Part shown: piece by piece, positions 44,392-54,751 of the stretch
Layout: each line of letters starts with the position of its first letter
Position numbering within the stretch: the first letter of the stretch is position 1
Assembly: GCA_022315425.1 (NCBI GenBank)
Contig: JAIUPT010000034.1
Span: forward strand, 124,001-188,000
DNA from: Pseudevernia furfuracea
Taxonomy: Eukaryota; Ascomycota; Lecanoromycetes; Lecanorales; Parmeliaceae
Length of the DNA stretch: 64,000 nt
Direction of reading: 5' to 3'
The notes under the pieces: model-generated
Told to the model about the DNA's origin: nothing
Seen by the model: the letters and a program-made list of their open reading frames with translations, nothing else
Databases searched by the model: none
Made by a program: the position numbers and the translations under genes

Positions 44392-45341
44392 GGTGACTTG
44401 TAACCGAGCGAATTTAAGGGATACGAGTTTATGAGTATAGCAACTGAGTGAAGGGTATGTGATTGGATTGGCGGTCGTTGGGAGTGATGAAGAGGCTGTA
44501 GTAGTCCAACCAGAGGGTCAGACGCAACATTATATACACAGAATATGATCATCTGATGATGAGCTGATCTCTCCCAGCCAAAATCGCCTTACAACCTGCT
44601 CCCCGATGAAAGGCTCTCACCGCCAACTCTATCAATCGCCGTCATGCATGAGGATCCCCTCACTCTAGTGAGCTTTTGTTTGCATATCCAGTAAAGGTAA
44701 TGTGTTAGTGGAAGTATGCATATTCCCTGCTGACATCTGTCCTTGGAGTTTGCGAGTCAGTGAAGTCTATTCAGTAGTGAAGTTAGTAGGGATGGCCACT
44801 TCGAAAGATAGCTTGCCCTTTTTTGCTTACGATGAACCCCTCGCGAGCTTACGAGAGTGATTTGTAACTGAGTGCGACGAAGATCGCTTAGAGACTCACC
44901 GGGTAGGCAGTACCAAAAAGTCATTTGGGTAAATCAGAGCTTAGAGGCATTGATCATCCCCAATTAAGGGTGGCAACGTCGAGTGGGTCCATGCTAGTGA
45001 AATACGGAACATTATTTACCTACATGTACTATGATTCCAGGTCTTGTACTTGCTCCACAAATCTTAAAATTGAGTTTCTGGGGACCTTCTATCCCTCATC
45101 GCTGCTGACAAAACTGGGACCAACACCATTACAGCCGGTCTGCAATGCGCTTGCAATGCGAATGGAATGGCAAACGCAGTCAGCTGACGTAGAAAGTCAA
45201 ACGGATACTCCGCCATGAAGATTAATGAGCCTATCCAAATTTCCATCCGACCGATGTGGTATACCAATCTTCAAATCTCATGTTACCGTCAACCCAAGCT
45301 CTCGCTCCGAGGTTTGGATTCAACTGCTTTCCACTGTGATC
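44392..45341. promoter_or_regulatory. Divergent promoter between precursor and UstYa gene 1
   Basis: This 950-bp spacer separates the precursor (-) and the first UstYa-family gene (+). A shared promoter would allow co-expression of peptide and modifying enzyme. No gene is seen in it. Confidence 0.4.
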
Positions 45342-46455
45342 ATGTTTGGGGGAATAAGAAATGTTGGGGGTCTAGGGCTCAATAAGAGCACGTCGGATGA
45401 AGAGGCTGAATCTTTCCTGCGCCATCATGACCCAGGCCAACCTGTACGAGTACCACGGTCGCCAAAGGCACTCTGGCCTTGGGTCTTATCAACCAGCTTT
45501 TTTGCCTTGCTTTCGCTGGCTTTGCTTGCTTTTCAGATTGTTCCAGGTAAAACCGGGAACTACGAAGTTGGGTTCGACACTGAGCTAGGTTCGTAAACTC
45601 CTTAAGTCTTCTCATTGCTTCAGCCAGGAGCACCAATCTAACGACTTTGGGAGTGTTGAAACAGAGCCTGCAAAGAAAACCATAGCTCTCGAGAAAGTAC
45701 AATTCCACGGGGGCATCGTCGTGAATGCAACCGGCGAATTTGAACTTATTTCGGATCCGCAAGGACCCAAGTACACTGGTCATCCTACAAGAGAGCTAGA
45801 TGCTGCGTGGGACTCACTAGTTGGTAAGGATTAGAATGACCATATGTCAAAGTTTATAATCACTGATTTTCCTTCTCCATAGGCTACTACCTCGCTCTTA
45901 GCGAAGGAGAGGCTTCTCGGATCCAAGGCATTGAAGTAGAAGGCCCTATTATGGTGGTGTATGGCTGCCAAGTGATCTCCGGATAAAGATTCTTCACTGA
46001 CATACTCAAAGTCCTCATGTACGCCATAGCTTGCATTGCGTGGTACGACTACTTTGTCCCCCAAGAACTACGAAGACTATGATAGCTAATGATAGTGTGG
46101 AGATAGAATTATCTACGAAAGGCCCTCTACACCAAATACTACCCTGTGGTCCACGAGATGAGAGACAACATACCGGATTATTGGATGCACGTTGGTGAGT
46201 GAAGGCATATGTGCGACCTTCCGGAGCAATCTAATGCCAATCCTAGATCACTGCATAGATACTCTCCGCGAGACTCTCCAGTGCAACATGGATCTGACAC
46301 CTGTGCCTCATATATGGTCGGACACCAAGAGCATGTACCTTGCTGATACGCAGCTCATACATACTTGCCGGAATTTCGGGAACCTGGTGGATTGGCAAAA
46401 TAGCATGGAGACTACACTGACCATGAAAGGCGATTCTTCAACACCTCGTGACTAG
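45342..46455 (+). CDS. UstYa/DUF3328 family oxidase 1
   Basis: Provisional exons 45342-45571, 45624-45823, 45883-45958, 46012-46042, 46107-46194 and 46247-46455, about 277 aa in phase. Exons 2-6 are well supported; the exon 1 donor is unsettled because a GTTCGA donor is weak. A cytosolic N-terminus precedes one TM helix (WVLSTSFFALLSLALLAFQI). The lumenal domain has ELDAAWDSLVGYYLALSEGE, first motif HSLHCVNYLRKALY, second motif HVDHCIDTLRETLQC and ending DTQLIHTCRNFGNLVDW. Characterised family members use the paired HxxHC motifs for oxidative crosslinking of the core peptide in the secretory pathway. Both motifs are intact here. It shares a divergent promoter with the precursor. Confidence 0.82.
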
Positions 46456-46759
46456 AAGCCGCGACGTAAAAGAGCTTGGGTAGTAATTTGTGGATAGATG
46501 TTAAGCAGAGTAGGCATCTAAAATGAAATGATTGTAGCCGTAGTTGAGATGACCCTTTTTAGAAAATTGAAAATCCTAAGTCTTTCTCGACTGCCCGTCT
46601 AGCAGGTGCAACTCAAATGCAAGATAGTAAGACTTGCTGAGTCAGCAGAACAGAAAAAAAATCTGTCGATTAGTCATGGGAAATTTATTTGATAAAGCGT
46701 CCCTGCACCTTTCCTTGCACCCAAGGCGGAAAGGCTTTTCGCTGCTCATAGCAGACGCA
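46456..46759. other. Intergenic region
   Basis: A 304-bp spacer between two plus-strand cluster genes, probably the promoter of the 7TM-like gene. Nothing else seen. Confidence 0.4.
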
Positions 46760-48152
46760 ATGTATTCAACTCTTCTCAGTCTCTCACTGATCCCAACTAT
46801 ATGCCTTTCGGAAATATTGAAGCTGGTAAACCTCCTTGCACATGAATTCTATCCCGACGGTACCACAATCCAGTATCTGACTCTGCTTCTTCAAGGATGC
46901 GACCGCAAACGGCCACCAGAGATGTGCTGGAATGTTTGGCCAAGAGGCATTCTCACCGCAGGACCAGCAATCAATCATTATCCAGTTCGATGACACGGTC
47001 GCAACAGAGGGGATCGTGAGTGTAGTCGTCTTCGAAATCAAGGATGAGCATTTGGGCGGAATGACAGTGGGTCGCCCGTTTCCAGGCTCTGATCGCTCAT
47101 TGCGAAGTTGCTGAGATGGAAATATCCAGGTCATGAACAATCCAAGCCAACGAGAAACAATTTGCTCCCCCAGGAACGTCAACGCGTCTCTGTGCTCTTC
47201 CTCGCAGACTGGCGAATTCCTCATCTCAGAGGAGGCCTACCATCTGTCTCACAATCCCATGGTTACCCGCGCAGTAGACCTATCGCATCCTGTTACTGTG
47301 ATTTATCCTGTGAAGAACCCCGGATACTATTGCACGGCGACCTTCGGCTACACGGCTCCACGCTACACAGCTACGATGAGAACATGGTGCTTCCACGGAA
47401 GTCTTGCCGCCTCTCAGTATTCCAGTCTGGAGCTTTACAGGATCCTTTGGGTTGTCCATAGCATCGTATACGCCATCTGGTTCTACATCCGTTCTCCACC
47501 TTGGTCCACATCGCCGCTCACTCCAATAATCATACTCACCTTAAGCCAGATTCAATTCCGATGGGTTCTTTATGAGATGAATAACCGCTACGAAGGCTCA
47601 AATGTTTCAGCAGCATTTACATGGCTCAGCATCATTACTGACGTGGTTCAACACACGCTCACCGGATGGGTCGTGGTTCTCCTCGCCATTTCCGAAACGG
47701 GCAGTTGGACCTCGATTAGGCCGCTTTCGATCCTGTTCAGCATCGCAGTATGCTCTGGTTTGCAAGAATGGAAGGCCAACATGTACGCCACAGACCCTAT
47801 CCTGGCCGGGGTCGCTATCGGAAGTGTGGGTATCGGTATCATGATGTACGGCCTTATGACCGTGCGCAGGGTCCGTAGCGATAGACTTCGGTCGAAGCGC
47901 GCCGCGCAAACCCCACCGTGCTTTTGGATATTCCTTTCTGTGTTGGCGCTTGGCGCTTTGCTCTTGATCATCGACGCCGTCGTTCTATTTTCCGCGGCCC
48001 ACAGTCGCGGTTTCGCCGTCGAGTTCTGGCAACGGAGATGGATCATGATCGATGAGTCGACCAATCTCATATTTGTGCTCTTGGCAGACTTTGTTGTGGC
48101 CATGTGGTGGTTTCTGCCTTGTGGTGGGTGGCTAAACGCTGCAAGAATGTAG
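46760..48152 (+). CDS. PTM1/lung seven-transmembrane receptor-like protein
   Basis: Exons 46760-46825, 46896-47066 and 47130-48152 join in phase to 419 aa. A signal peptide (MYSTLLSLSLIPTICLS) leads to a lumenal domain with NGHQRCAGMFGQEAF, SIIIQFDDTVATEGIVSVVV, FEIKDEHL, ETICSPRNVNASLCSSSQTG and PVTVIYPVKNPGYYCTATFG, the layout of the N-terminal beta domain of PTM1/TMEM87/GPR107 proteins. Seven hydrophobic helices follow, from ELYRILWVVHSIVYAIWFYI to NLIFVLLADFVVAMWWFL. Relatives sit in Golgi or endosomal membranes. The second half is diverged and its C-terminal tail is very short. Location between UstYa genes suggests the copy was recruited to the cluster, perhaps for trafficking or self-protection; that is inference. 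Confidence 0.72.
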
Positions 48153-48542
48153 CATGTGCTCTGTCATTTTGAGACAATGTTGCCACGGCTGAGGCTGAGC
48201 GTTCAATTTAGATGGCAATACACGGGCACCATGGAAGGAAGAGTATGTAACAAGACATCAACATTGTTAATTTATCTTGATGCGTTATACTTGGGTTATT
48301 AGTCTGCAGCGCAAGCTTGTTAATTATAAACTTCCTTCGACTTCCATCTGAACGGGTAAGCGTGCGGAAAGAGAGAAGAGGAGTACGAAGAGCTTGACTT
48401 GACAGAGCACTCTTCAAGCCGGATAGAGTGACAGGCTGCCAGCAGAAACAAAACACCTACTTACGAACGCCTCTATTCACGATTCACGTGTCAATTACTT
48501 TGAGATTGGAAATCTTGACATGAAGACTTGGTAGAATTGAAT
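48153..48542. other. Intergenic region between convergent genes
   Basis: A 390-bp 3'-3' spacer between the 7TM-like gene and UstYa gene 2. No gene seen. Confidence 0.45.
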
Positions 48543-49732
48543 CTATATCGCATTGCACTCTCCCATATCAGGACCGCTTGCATGATTCGCGCCCGTCTCA
48601 ACCACTAACTGGCCATCGACCTCGACGACGTGCTTGCTCGGATGCCACTCCCCGACGCCAAGCGCTCTTTCTTCCGCCCACTCCAACAGCAAATCATACT
48701 TGCGACAAGTATGGAGGTTGTCGACCCGAGGGCGCATACCGTGCACCGTCTCGCTCCAACTGTAGTGGACGACGCTCGTGTCTCCGGAACACATCAAGGC
48801 TTGACGCACTTGGTCCAGACAATGGTCTGTGGAGGGCGCACCGTTAGCGCTGTTCGGTTTGTGGGGTATGTGAGGGAATTTTGTTTTGCTCGCACTGAAA
48901 AGGGTGGCATTGGGGCAGGGATCACCTACCTACGTGCAGCCATTTGCAATGGTCGACCGTGCCGTTTGGATGATAGAAATGCTTGTCGTAGCGATGCTTG
49001 TACAGCGCCATTCTCACCACATTCTGTTGATCGAAAAGGAAAAGAACCATTGGCCGTGACCTTTCCGTCGGTTCATCGAGGAAGTCGACTCACCAAGCAA
49101 TGCATCTGGTGAAAGACATCCAGCGTGACGATGTATTCGTTCTCCCTCCCAGCCACAGGCAATCGAGCCGTCGAATCCGGAAGCTTCGCCGCCATCTCCT
49201 CGGAGATTGAAGAAAAAATCCCAGCTACGCCACTTCATCAGTACGTGGGGCGGGCGGGTCTGCTTTTACGGAGACCGTCGATCCCATTACTTACGGACAA
49301 TAGCACGGTTCCAGTTGCTGTCAATCTCATCCGAGGGCCAGCCTTGGAACGCAGACTTATCGTCGCCCCTACTCCGATTGAACCTCCTCGTCTCGTATTC
49401 CACATGACTGTGCGCGGGCGCTGTAAGAAGCCACGGCCGCAGTCAGTCTGTTGATGCGCCCTCGTTTTGGTATTGCGGACGCCAAAGGAAAACATACAAA
49501 AGACTGCGAGGGTAGGATCGTCACACTTGTGCACGGAGCAGGTTCGCAAAAGCGCAGCTAGGAGACCGAGGCATGTGGCCGCGAGACAGAACACGACCGC
49601 GCACAGCGTTCCGACGATGCGCGAGTGTTGGCGGCAGCGAGGCGAGTGGCGGCTCGACCTCTGGACCCCGGACTCATCGCGGAGTAGTTGCTGTTCTTCG
49701 TAAGATGGGATCTGAAGGGAATCTCGTGCCAT
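48543..49732 (-). CDS. UstYa/DUF3328 family oxidase 2
   Basis: Exons 49498-49732, 49295-49420, 49094-49224, 48930-49023 and 48543-48826 join in phase to 289 aa; ATG 49732. TM helix IVGTLCAVVFCLAATCLGLL follows a basic cytosolic tail. The lumenal domain starts SPAHSHVEYETRRFN and has WPSDEIDSNWNRAIV, first motif VTLDVFHQMHCLNVVRMALY and second motif KWLHVDHCLDQVRQALMCSG. The ending SGDTSVVHYSWSE and TCRKYDLLLEWAEE place it in the same subgroup as gene 4 (51547-52816), which has the same length and the same five-exon plan. Both HxxHC motifs are intact. Its start is 683 bp from the divergent UstYa gene 3. Confidence 0.9.
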
Positions 49733-50415
49733 GATGTGAATAGCAAATTTCCTTTGCCTGTCAAGAAACGGCGGCAGTATCGAGGGGAAGGTAGGAACCC
49801 CGCGAAGGGTCAATCCACGGTCGCGATTACCTCACTACTACTGCTCATAGACCTGGACCCTATGCCCCCGTGCCCAGTAAAGCGGTGTAGCTTTTGTTGG
49901 ATTCCCGGCGATTTTACTTTTTGTGAACTTTAGTCCGCTGAATAGTCGATCAACATCATCGCAAGTAGTGAGACACCATCATGGACTTGGTCGATCCCTT
50001 TTGAAAAGCCCGTTTCGATGAGTCTAGGTACCAACACCTAAAACCATGCACATACATTACTAATGTCAATGCGATAGCTGAGGCAATATCACGTCAGCCG
50101 ACGATTTTTGACTTTGCTCGAGTTTACTTCTCGCATCATCATTACTGTAATGCGGGGGTGTGTTATGTCAGATTTTAGTTGCATGAAATGTCAGAACCGA
50201 GTTGCCACACCATCCGAGACATGGACCCGCAGACCGTCAGGAAGCCGAGCCGTTATATTCGTATCGAGCAGCAACAAGCGTCGTTTTTTAATTATGAGTT
50301 GTGTACAAACGCCAGAGTCCCGGGCGCGCGGCATTGAGAGCCTGTGGTCTTCTGTCTCATTTTTCAGTTCAGTAAGGGGTTTATCTTTGAGTAGAGCCTG
50401 GCAAGATCCATCACC
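49733..50415. promoter_or_regulatory. Divergent promoter between UstYa genes 2 and 3
   Basis: A 683-bp spacer between divergent starts. No gene or clear core element is visible. Confidence 0.4.
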
Positions 50416-51400
50416 ATGACCGATCCACTCGTTCCCGACGGCGACAACGATCCCTCCAAACAGCAGAAGTGGTCCAGAAGCCAATGGTGGAAGATGGGGT
50501 TCTCGGTTCCGCTCTTCGTCGTCGGCAGCTTCCTGTTGCTCAACCTCAACGCAGGTGCCGGAAGCCCCACGGAAAGTAAATGCATCGAACACATGTCGGC
50601 TTGGTGTAATGTGCCTTTGAAGCCTCCGGTTGATGGTTTGGAAGTCGCTGAATTGCCAGCAGCGCCGGCTTTGAGTGCGGTCGAATACGAATGGGTGACG
50701 TTTCAGAATGCCTTTTCTCAGCAATCGCCCTATCGTGGCGCGCCGAATCCCCAGATCGAAGCCGAATGGGAACGTCTTTATCAATGTAGGCTTCCCCTCT
50801 TGCAACCCCAATCCGTGGGTTAGGAACGGTCTGCTGAAAAGCCGATTCGAAAAGACGGTCCATTCGACATGGCTGCGAAGCAACGCGAGAGAGGCGGCTC
50901 GGGGAACGGTGTTGATGACTTGACATCCGCAGACGGGAGTACCAGTACCGCTGGCAACCTTCTAGTGTACCATCAGATCTACTGCCTCGTGCGTGAGCGG
51001 ATTTCTATCAATCTGCCACCCGGAAAATCCAAGCACCCCCTTTATGCCGCACAAACGGACGCTAATGAGCTCGTCTTTGCAGAACCTGCTTCGTCAGCAC
51101 ACATACCGCTCCGAGTACAACTACAGCGGCCTGCCCTCGTTCGCCGGGCCCGAAGAACGGGTTATGGAGCATGCGAACCGCTGCATTGAGACGCTGAGGA
51201 AGACTTTGATGTGTGCGGGGGACACGACGCCGTACCTCATCATGTTGACGCCGGAGAGGCCGGGGGGAGAAAGCCCGGACTTCAACACCCTGCACGGGTG
51301 TCGCAAGATGGACAGAGTAAGGAGATGGAGTGAGGAAAACGCTTTGATGCCCGGCGGAGGCGAGATGGATGGATACATGTTCGCCAACAGCGTATACTAG
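50416..51400 (+). CDS. UstYa/DUF3328 family protein 3 with altered HxxHC motifs
   Basis: Exons 50416-50785, 50855-50988 and 51083-51400 join in phase to 273 aa. A TM helix (WKMGFSVPLFVVGSFLLLNL) follows the N-terminal tail. The family start of the lumenal domain is ALSAVEYEWVTFQNAFSQQS, then GAPNPQIEAEWERLYQYGPF. The first His motif reads HQIYC instead of HQ(L/I)HC and the second reads HANRC instead of HVDHC, so the second His of each motif is lost. The rest (RCIETLRKTLMCAGDTTPYL, LHGCRKMDRVRRWSEENAL) is well conserved and there is no stop, so it is not a random relic. It may be a non-catalytic partner. Confidence 0.88.
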
Positions 51401-51546
51401 CTAGGTAGTGGAAACAATTAAATTGACAACGTGTAACGTAGAGTTGATGACTGCATCTCCGTGGGTTGGGAAGACTGAAACCCCTACATAAACATCCCTG
51501 AAACGGCTGATCTTAAATTTGCCCTCCCCGCTTCGAGCTTCCTTCT

Positions 51547-52816
51547 TCACGGAATCCGATCCAGTTCCGTAACCCCCGCGGGCTTTTCCGGCACGCCTAC
51601 AATCTCGTGCCGCCGGCTCCAGTCCCCCAGGTCGTCCCAGCTCCGGCAACGGTGTTCGACGTTGAAATCCGCGACCGGCCGCCGTTGGTGCCGCACCCAG
51701 TTGTACGTGACCACGGAGCTATCGCCGTCACTGCGGGGGGGGTTTTTTTGGGTCAACTCAGTCCGCGACCCGGTGTCCCCAAAAGAAAAAAAAAAAAAAA
51801 AAAAAAATCAACCGCTGGCAAATGAAATGAACTCACCATTCGAGTTTCTGCCGGAGGATATCGACGCAGTGGTCCAGGCGGGAATGGTACCGCAGGGGAT
51901 CGGCGGCCAGATCGAGGCGTTCGTCTTCGTAGTGCTCCCGGTACGACGAACGGAAGAGGTTGTACTTTTAGATTCACGGTTAGAAAAAAAATGTGGTTGG
52001 GCGGGGGATCTTTCCGTGAACTGAAGCGCGCGGAGTTGTCCCCCCCCCCCCATGAAAGGTTTAGGGGGGGGGGGTTGAACAACAACTTCTATAGGTAGGT
52101 GTGCGACACACTCACCAAACAATGCAGTTGATGGACGGCCTCAAAGGTGCCCATGTACGCCTTCTTGTTGATGGTCCCGTCCGAGGAGTCATCGTCGGCG
52201 ACGTAGGCCGCTGCGTCTCTGTTTGGCGCGTTGAGCGATTCAAAGTCCGCTTCACTGATGCCGAATGTCCATACTGATATCAAGGTTGCGCGTTCGGTCA
52301 GACTTGTTTTCGGTCGCATGAGTGTTTTTGATAGGGGGCGGGGAGAGACCCACTGCGCCAATATCTCTGCCATGCTCGGTCGACCTCGGGGCTCGGAGGC
52401 CCTTTGTATAAAGACGTTGCATTATACGTCCCTGCGAATCTCCTCAGGTGGGATTCGGTCCTCCTGCCGTCCAAGGACAACAGTTCTCTCGCTGAATCGG
52501 GGGGGCGTGCGGTTAGTAAAGTCGCCCGGTGATTTCAGACTTGCGAATACCTACGGGCGGCTGCAGCATCGGTCACGGATTGCAAGCCGTGGTGGCAGAC
52601 CTCTGGCCGTTTTTGCGCCGCGACAAGGGCAGCCGTACAGAGGGCGCCCAACACAAAGGCCAGCACCAGACTCGCGCAGTACCGAGCTCTTTGTCTTGAA
52701 TAAGATGAACCGTCAGAGTAGGAACGCTTGAGGGGCGGCAGAAAATTCTGCTCGGGGCCTGGGACGGTCTCCCAATCGGCCTCGGGTGCGTCCGGTCGTA
52801 GAGGCTCCGAATCCAT
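51547..52816 (-). CDS. UstYa/DUF3328 family oxidase 4
   Basis: Exons 52555-52816, 52354-52491, 52116-52273, 51837-51964 and 51547-51730 join in phase to 289 aa; ATG 52816. TM helix YCASLVLAFVLGALCTAALV. Lumenal blocks are HLRRFAGTYNATSLYKGPPS, EVDRAWQRYW, first motif TFEAVHQLHCLYNLFRSSYR and second region YHSRLDHCVDILRQKLEC. In the second motif the first His is replaced by Arg (RLDHC). DGDSSVVTYNWVRHQRR matches gene 2. Introns 3 and 4 contain long C/G and A/T homopolymers, so assembly there deserves care. The gene ends 147 bp from the convergent UstYa gene 3. Confidence 0.87.
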
Positions 52817-53450
52817 TGTCAACTCTGGCACCAAGGTCAAATTGCCCTGCGGGCTTTTTCTATGCTCGGAAAAATCACAGTCAATGAATGGAACGCTTTT
52901 TTTCCCCAAATAGTAGCTTTGCAAGATCCGCGGGGCAATGAGTCAGCCTACCGGTTTTCCATCGAAACACAGGACAGAGAGTATTAGCAATAGGTACGTG
53001 TTATTTACACTCTACATCTGTTTTTCGTAACGGTTTCAATACGGGTTCATCTTGGCTGGAACCTCGGCCTTACCGCACGGGCCAGAAGCGAAGTCGCGTC
53101 CTTCTCCCGCACTAATTGTGCAAACATCCCGCATGACTCGAGATTCTTTCTAAGTTTTTTTTCCTTCGAACCAGACCATCGACACTTTTAATGCTTATGC
53201 ATGATGACAGCGATGTACACTAGAGTCGATTTGGCGTTGATATTGCTACCCCCTCGGTGGCCCTAACACCCAAGGAAACTAATTTCCTCGACAGCGGTCC
53301 TGTGGTAAGCTTATCACGCATCGAGCCGGTCGCGACTCTTTGTTCGATTTGCAATCTGCGTTTATAAGCCATCTCGAAGTTTTGAGATACAGCATTGAGA
53401 GAAAAGGCCTTTTGATTTTCCGGTACAACTTGAGTATTCGTTCCGAAACG
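52817..53450. promoter_or_regulatory. Divergent promoter between UstYa genes 4 and 5
   Basis: A 634-bp spacer between divergent starts. No gene seen. Confidence 0.4.
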
Positions 53451-54432
53451 ATGGGGCCAAACTACTCCCCACTGCCCTCAACCGCAGATGATGTCCAGTC
53501 AACGACTTTGGCGGATGAAAAAGGGATACTCCGCAGCAGCAACAGATGGTCTCAGATATCCTTCTTTGCGTGGCTGGCAACAACTCTTCTATGGACCTTC
53601 ACAATCCTCTCACTCGGAGTCAGAGGTTCTCGCCCTGCAAGGGACGCTGAATGCGGACAACAATTGTCCACCTATTGTGAGCACAGTTCCTTGCGTCCTC
53701 AGCGGTGGAAGGCTCTACTGTGGTTCGTTGACAAGTTTGCTGATTGAGCTTGCTCTTGTTCTTTTTCACAGCGCCGATGATGGACGCCGTCGAGTACGAA
53801 AAAGTGCAATTCGAAAACGCATTTCATCACAAGTCTCGATACCGGGGCTCTCCAACGCCGGAATTAGAGCAGGCTTGGCTAGACCTGTGGAACTGTGAGT
53901 TGGACACACCAGCGTGCGATGAATTTCAAGTCGGTTTCCAGGCTAAGCGAGGATCCAGTCGGCGCGATCAATGTCCCTTTCGACAAACTCGGCGAGCTCA
54001 ACAAGTCGGAAGAGGTCTCGTGGAAACGTGTTTCCCCGGAACACGGCGGCGGAGTCTCCGCGCTCATCGAGGTTTTCCACCAAATCCATTGTCTGGTTCG
54101 TCCCTTGTCGTTTGCGCTCCCGCGTATTGGTTCCAGTATTAATTTTTCCTCGGTAGGATCTTGTCCGCCAATACACCTACCGCGATGAGTACGACTACAG
54201 CCAACTGGCTGCGTTTGATGCCCCCCAGCATCTTGTCCGGGCGCATGTCGATCACTGCATCGAGACCATCCGAATCAACCTCATGTGCACTGGCGACGTC
54301 ACGCCCTATCTGATGAAGTTGTCGCCAGGACGGTTGCTCGGTGAAGCTCCCGATTTTAACAGTTTACATACGTGTCGAAACTTCACCAAGCTGCAGGAGT
54401 GGGCTAGGCAGAACGCGGTCCCCAGCGGGTAA
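53451..54432 (+). CDS. UstYa/DUF3328 family oxidase 5
   Basis: Exons 53451-53676, 53772-53894, 53959-54095 and 54157-54432 join in phase to 253 aa. TM helix FFAWLATTLLWTFTILSLGV. The lumenal start is STYSPMMDAVEYEKVQFENA, followed by RGSPTPELEQAWLDLWNFGA, INVPFDKLGELNKSEEV, first motif SALIEVFHQIHCLDLVRQYT and second motif AHVDHCIETIRINLMCTGDV. The end is LHTCRNFTKLQEWARQNAV. Both HxxHC motifs are intact. Subgroup with genes 3 and 6 (four exons or fewer, TPYL after the second motif). Intron 1 donor GTGAGC and acceptor CACAG fit phase exactly. Confidence 0.92.
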
Positions 54433-54751
54433 CCCAGGGGCGTTTTCGCAGTGATTTGATCGAGACTCGCCTGGCGGAACGTTGACTGGCGATGTTTAGC
54501 GTTGGCTCTTTCCTGGACCTCACTCGGTTGACTTTTGTATCTAAACTGTGATCGAATCTAATTCACCGTAGTGCCAGAGTAGAAAATATTGGGAATTTGC
54601 AAGTCGATAGTAGACTAGTGGCTTTGGTAGCAATTGCGTGGGATCAGTCTCAATCTCAATCCTAACATCGTCAGATTTGCATTCTCGCCAGCTTTAAATC
54701 AACCTCTGTGCCTTGAATGAATACGTGGGAGAAAGTCATAGTGGGTAACTT
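54433..54751. other. Intergenic region between convergent genes
   Basis: A 319-bp 3'-3' spacer. Nothing seen. Confidence 0.45.

Noticed and set aside
45831..46064. Minus-strand frame overlapping UstYa gene 1
   Set aside because: Covers exons and introns of a well-supported plus-strand UstYa gene with exact phase; treated as chance.
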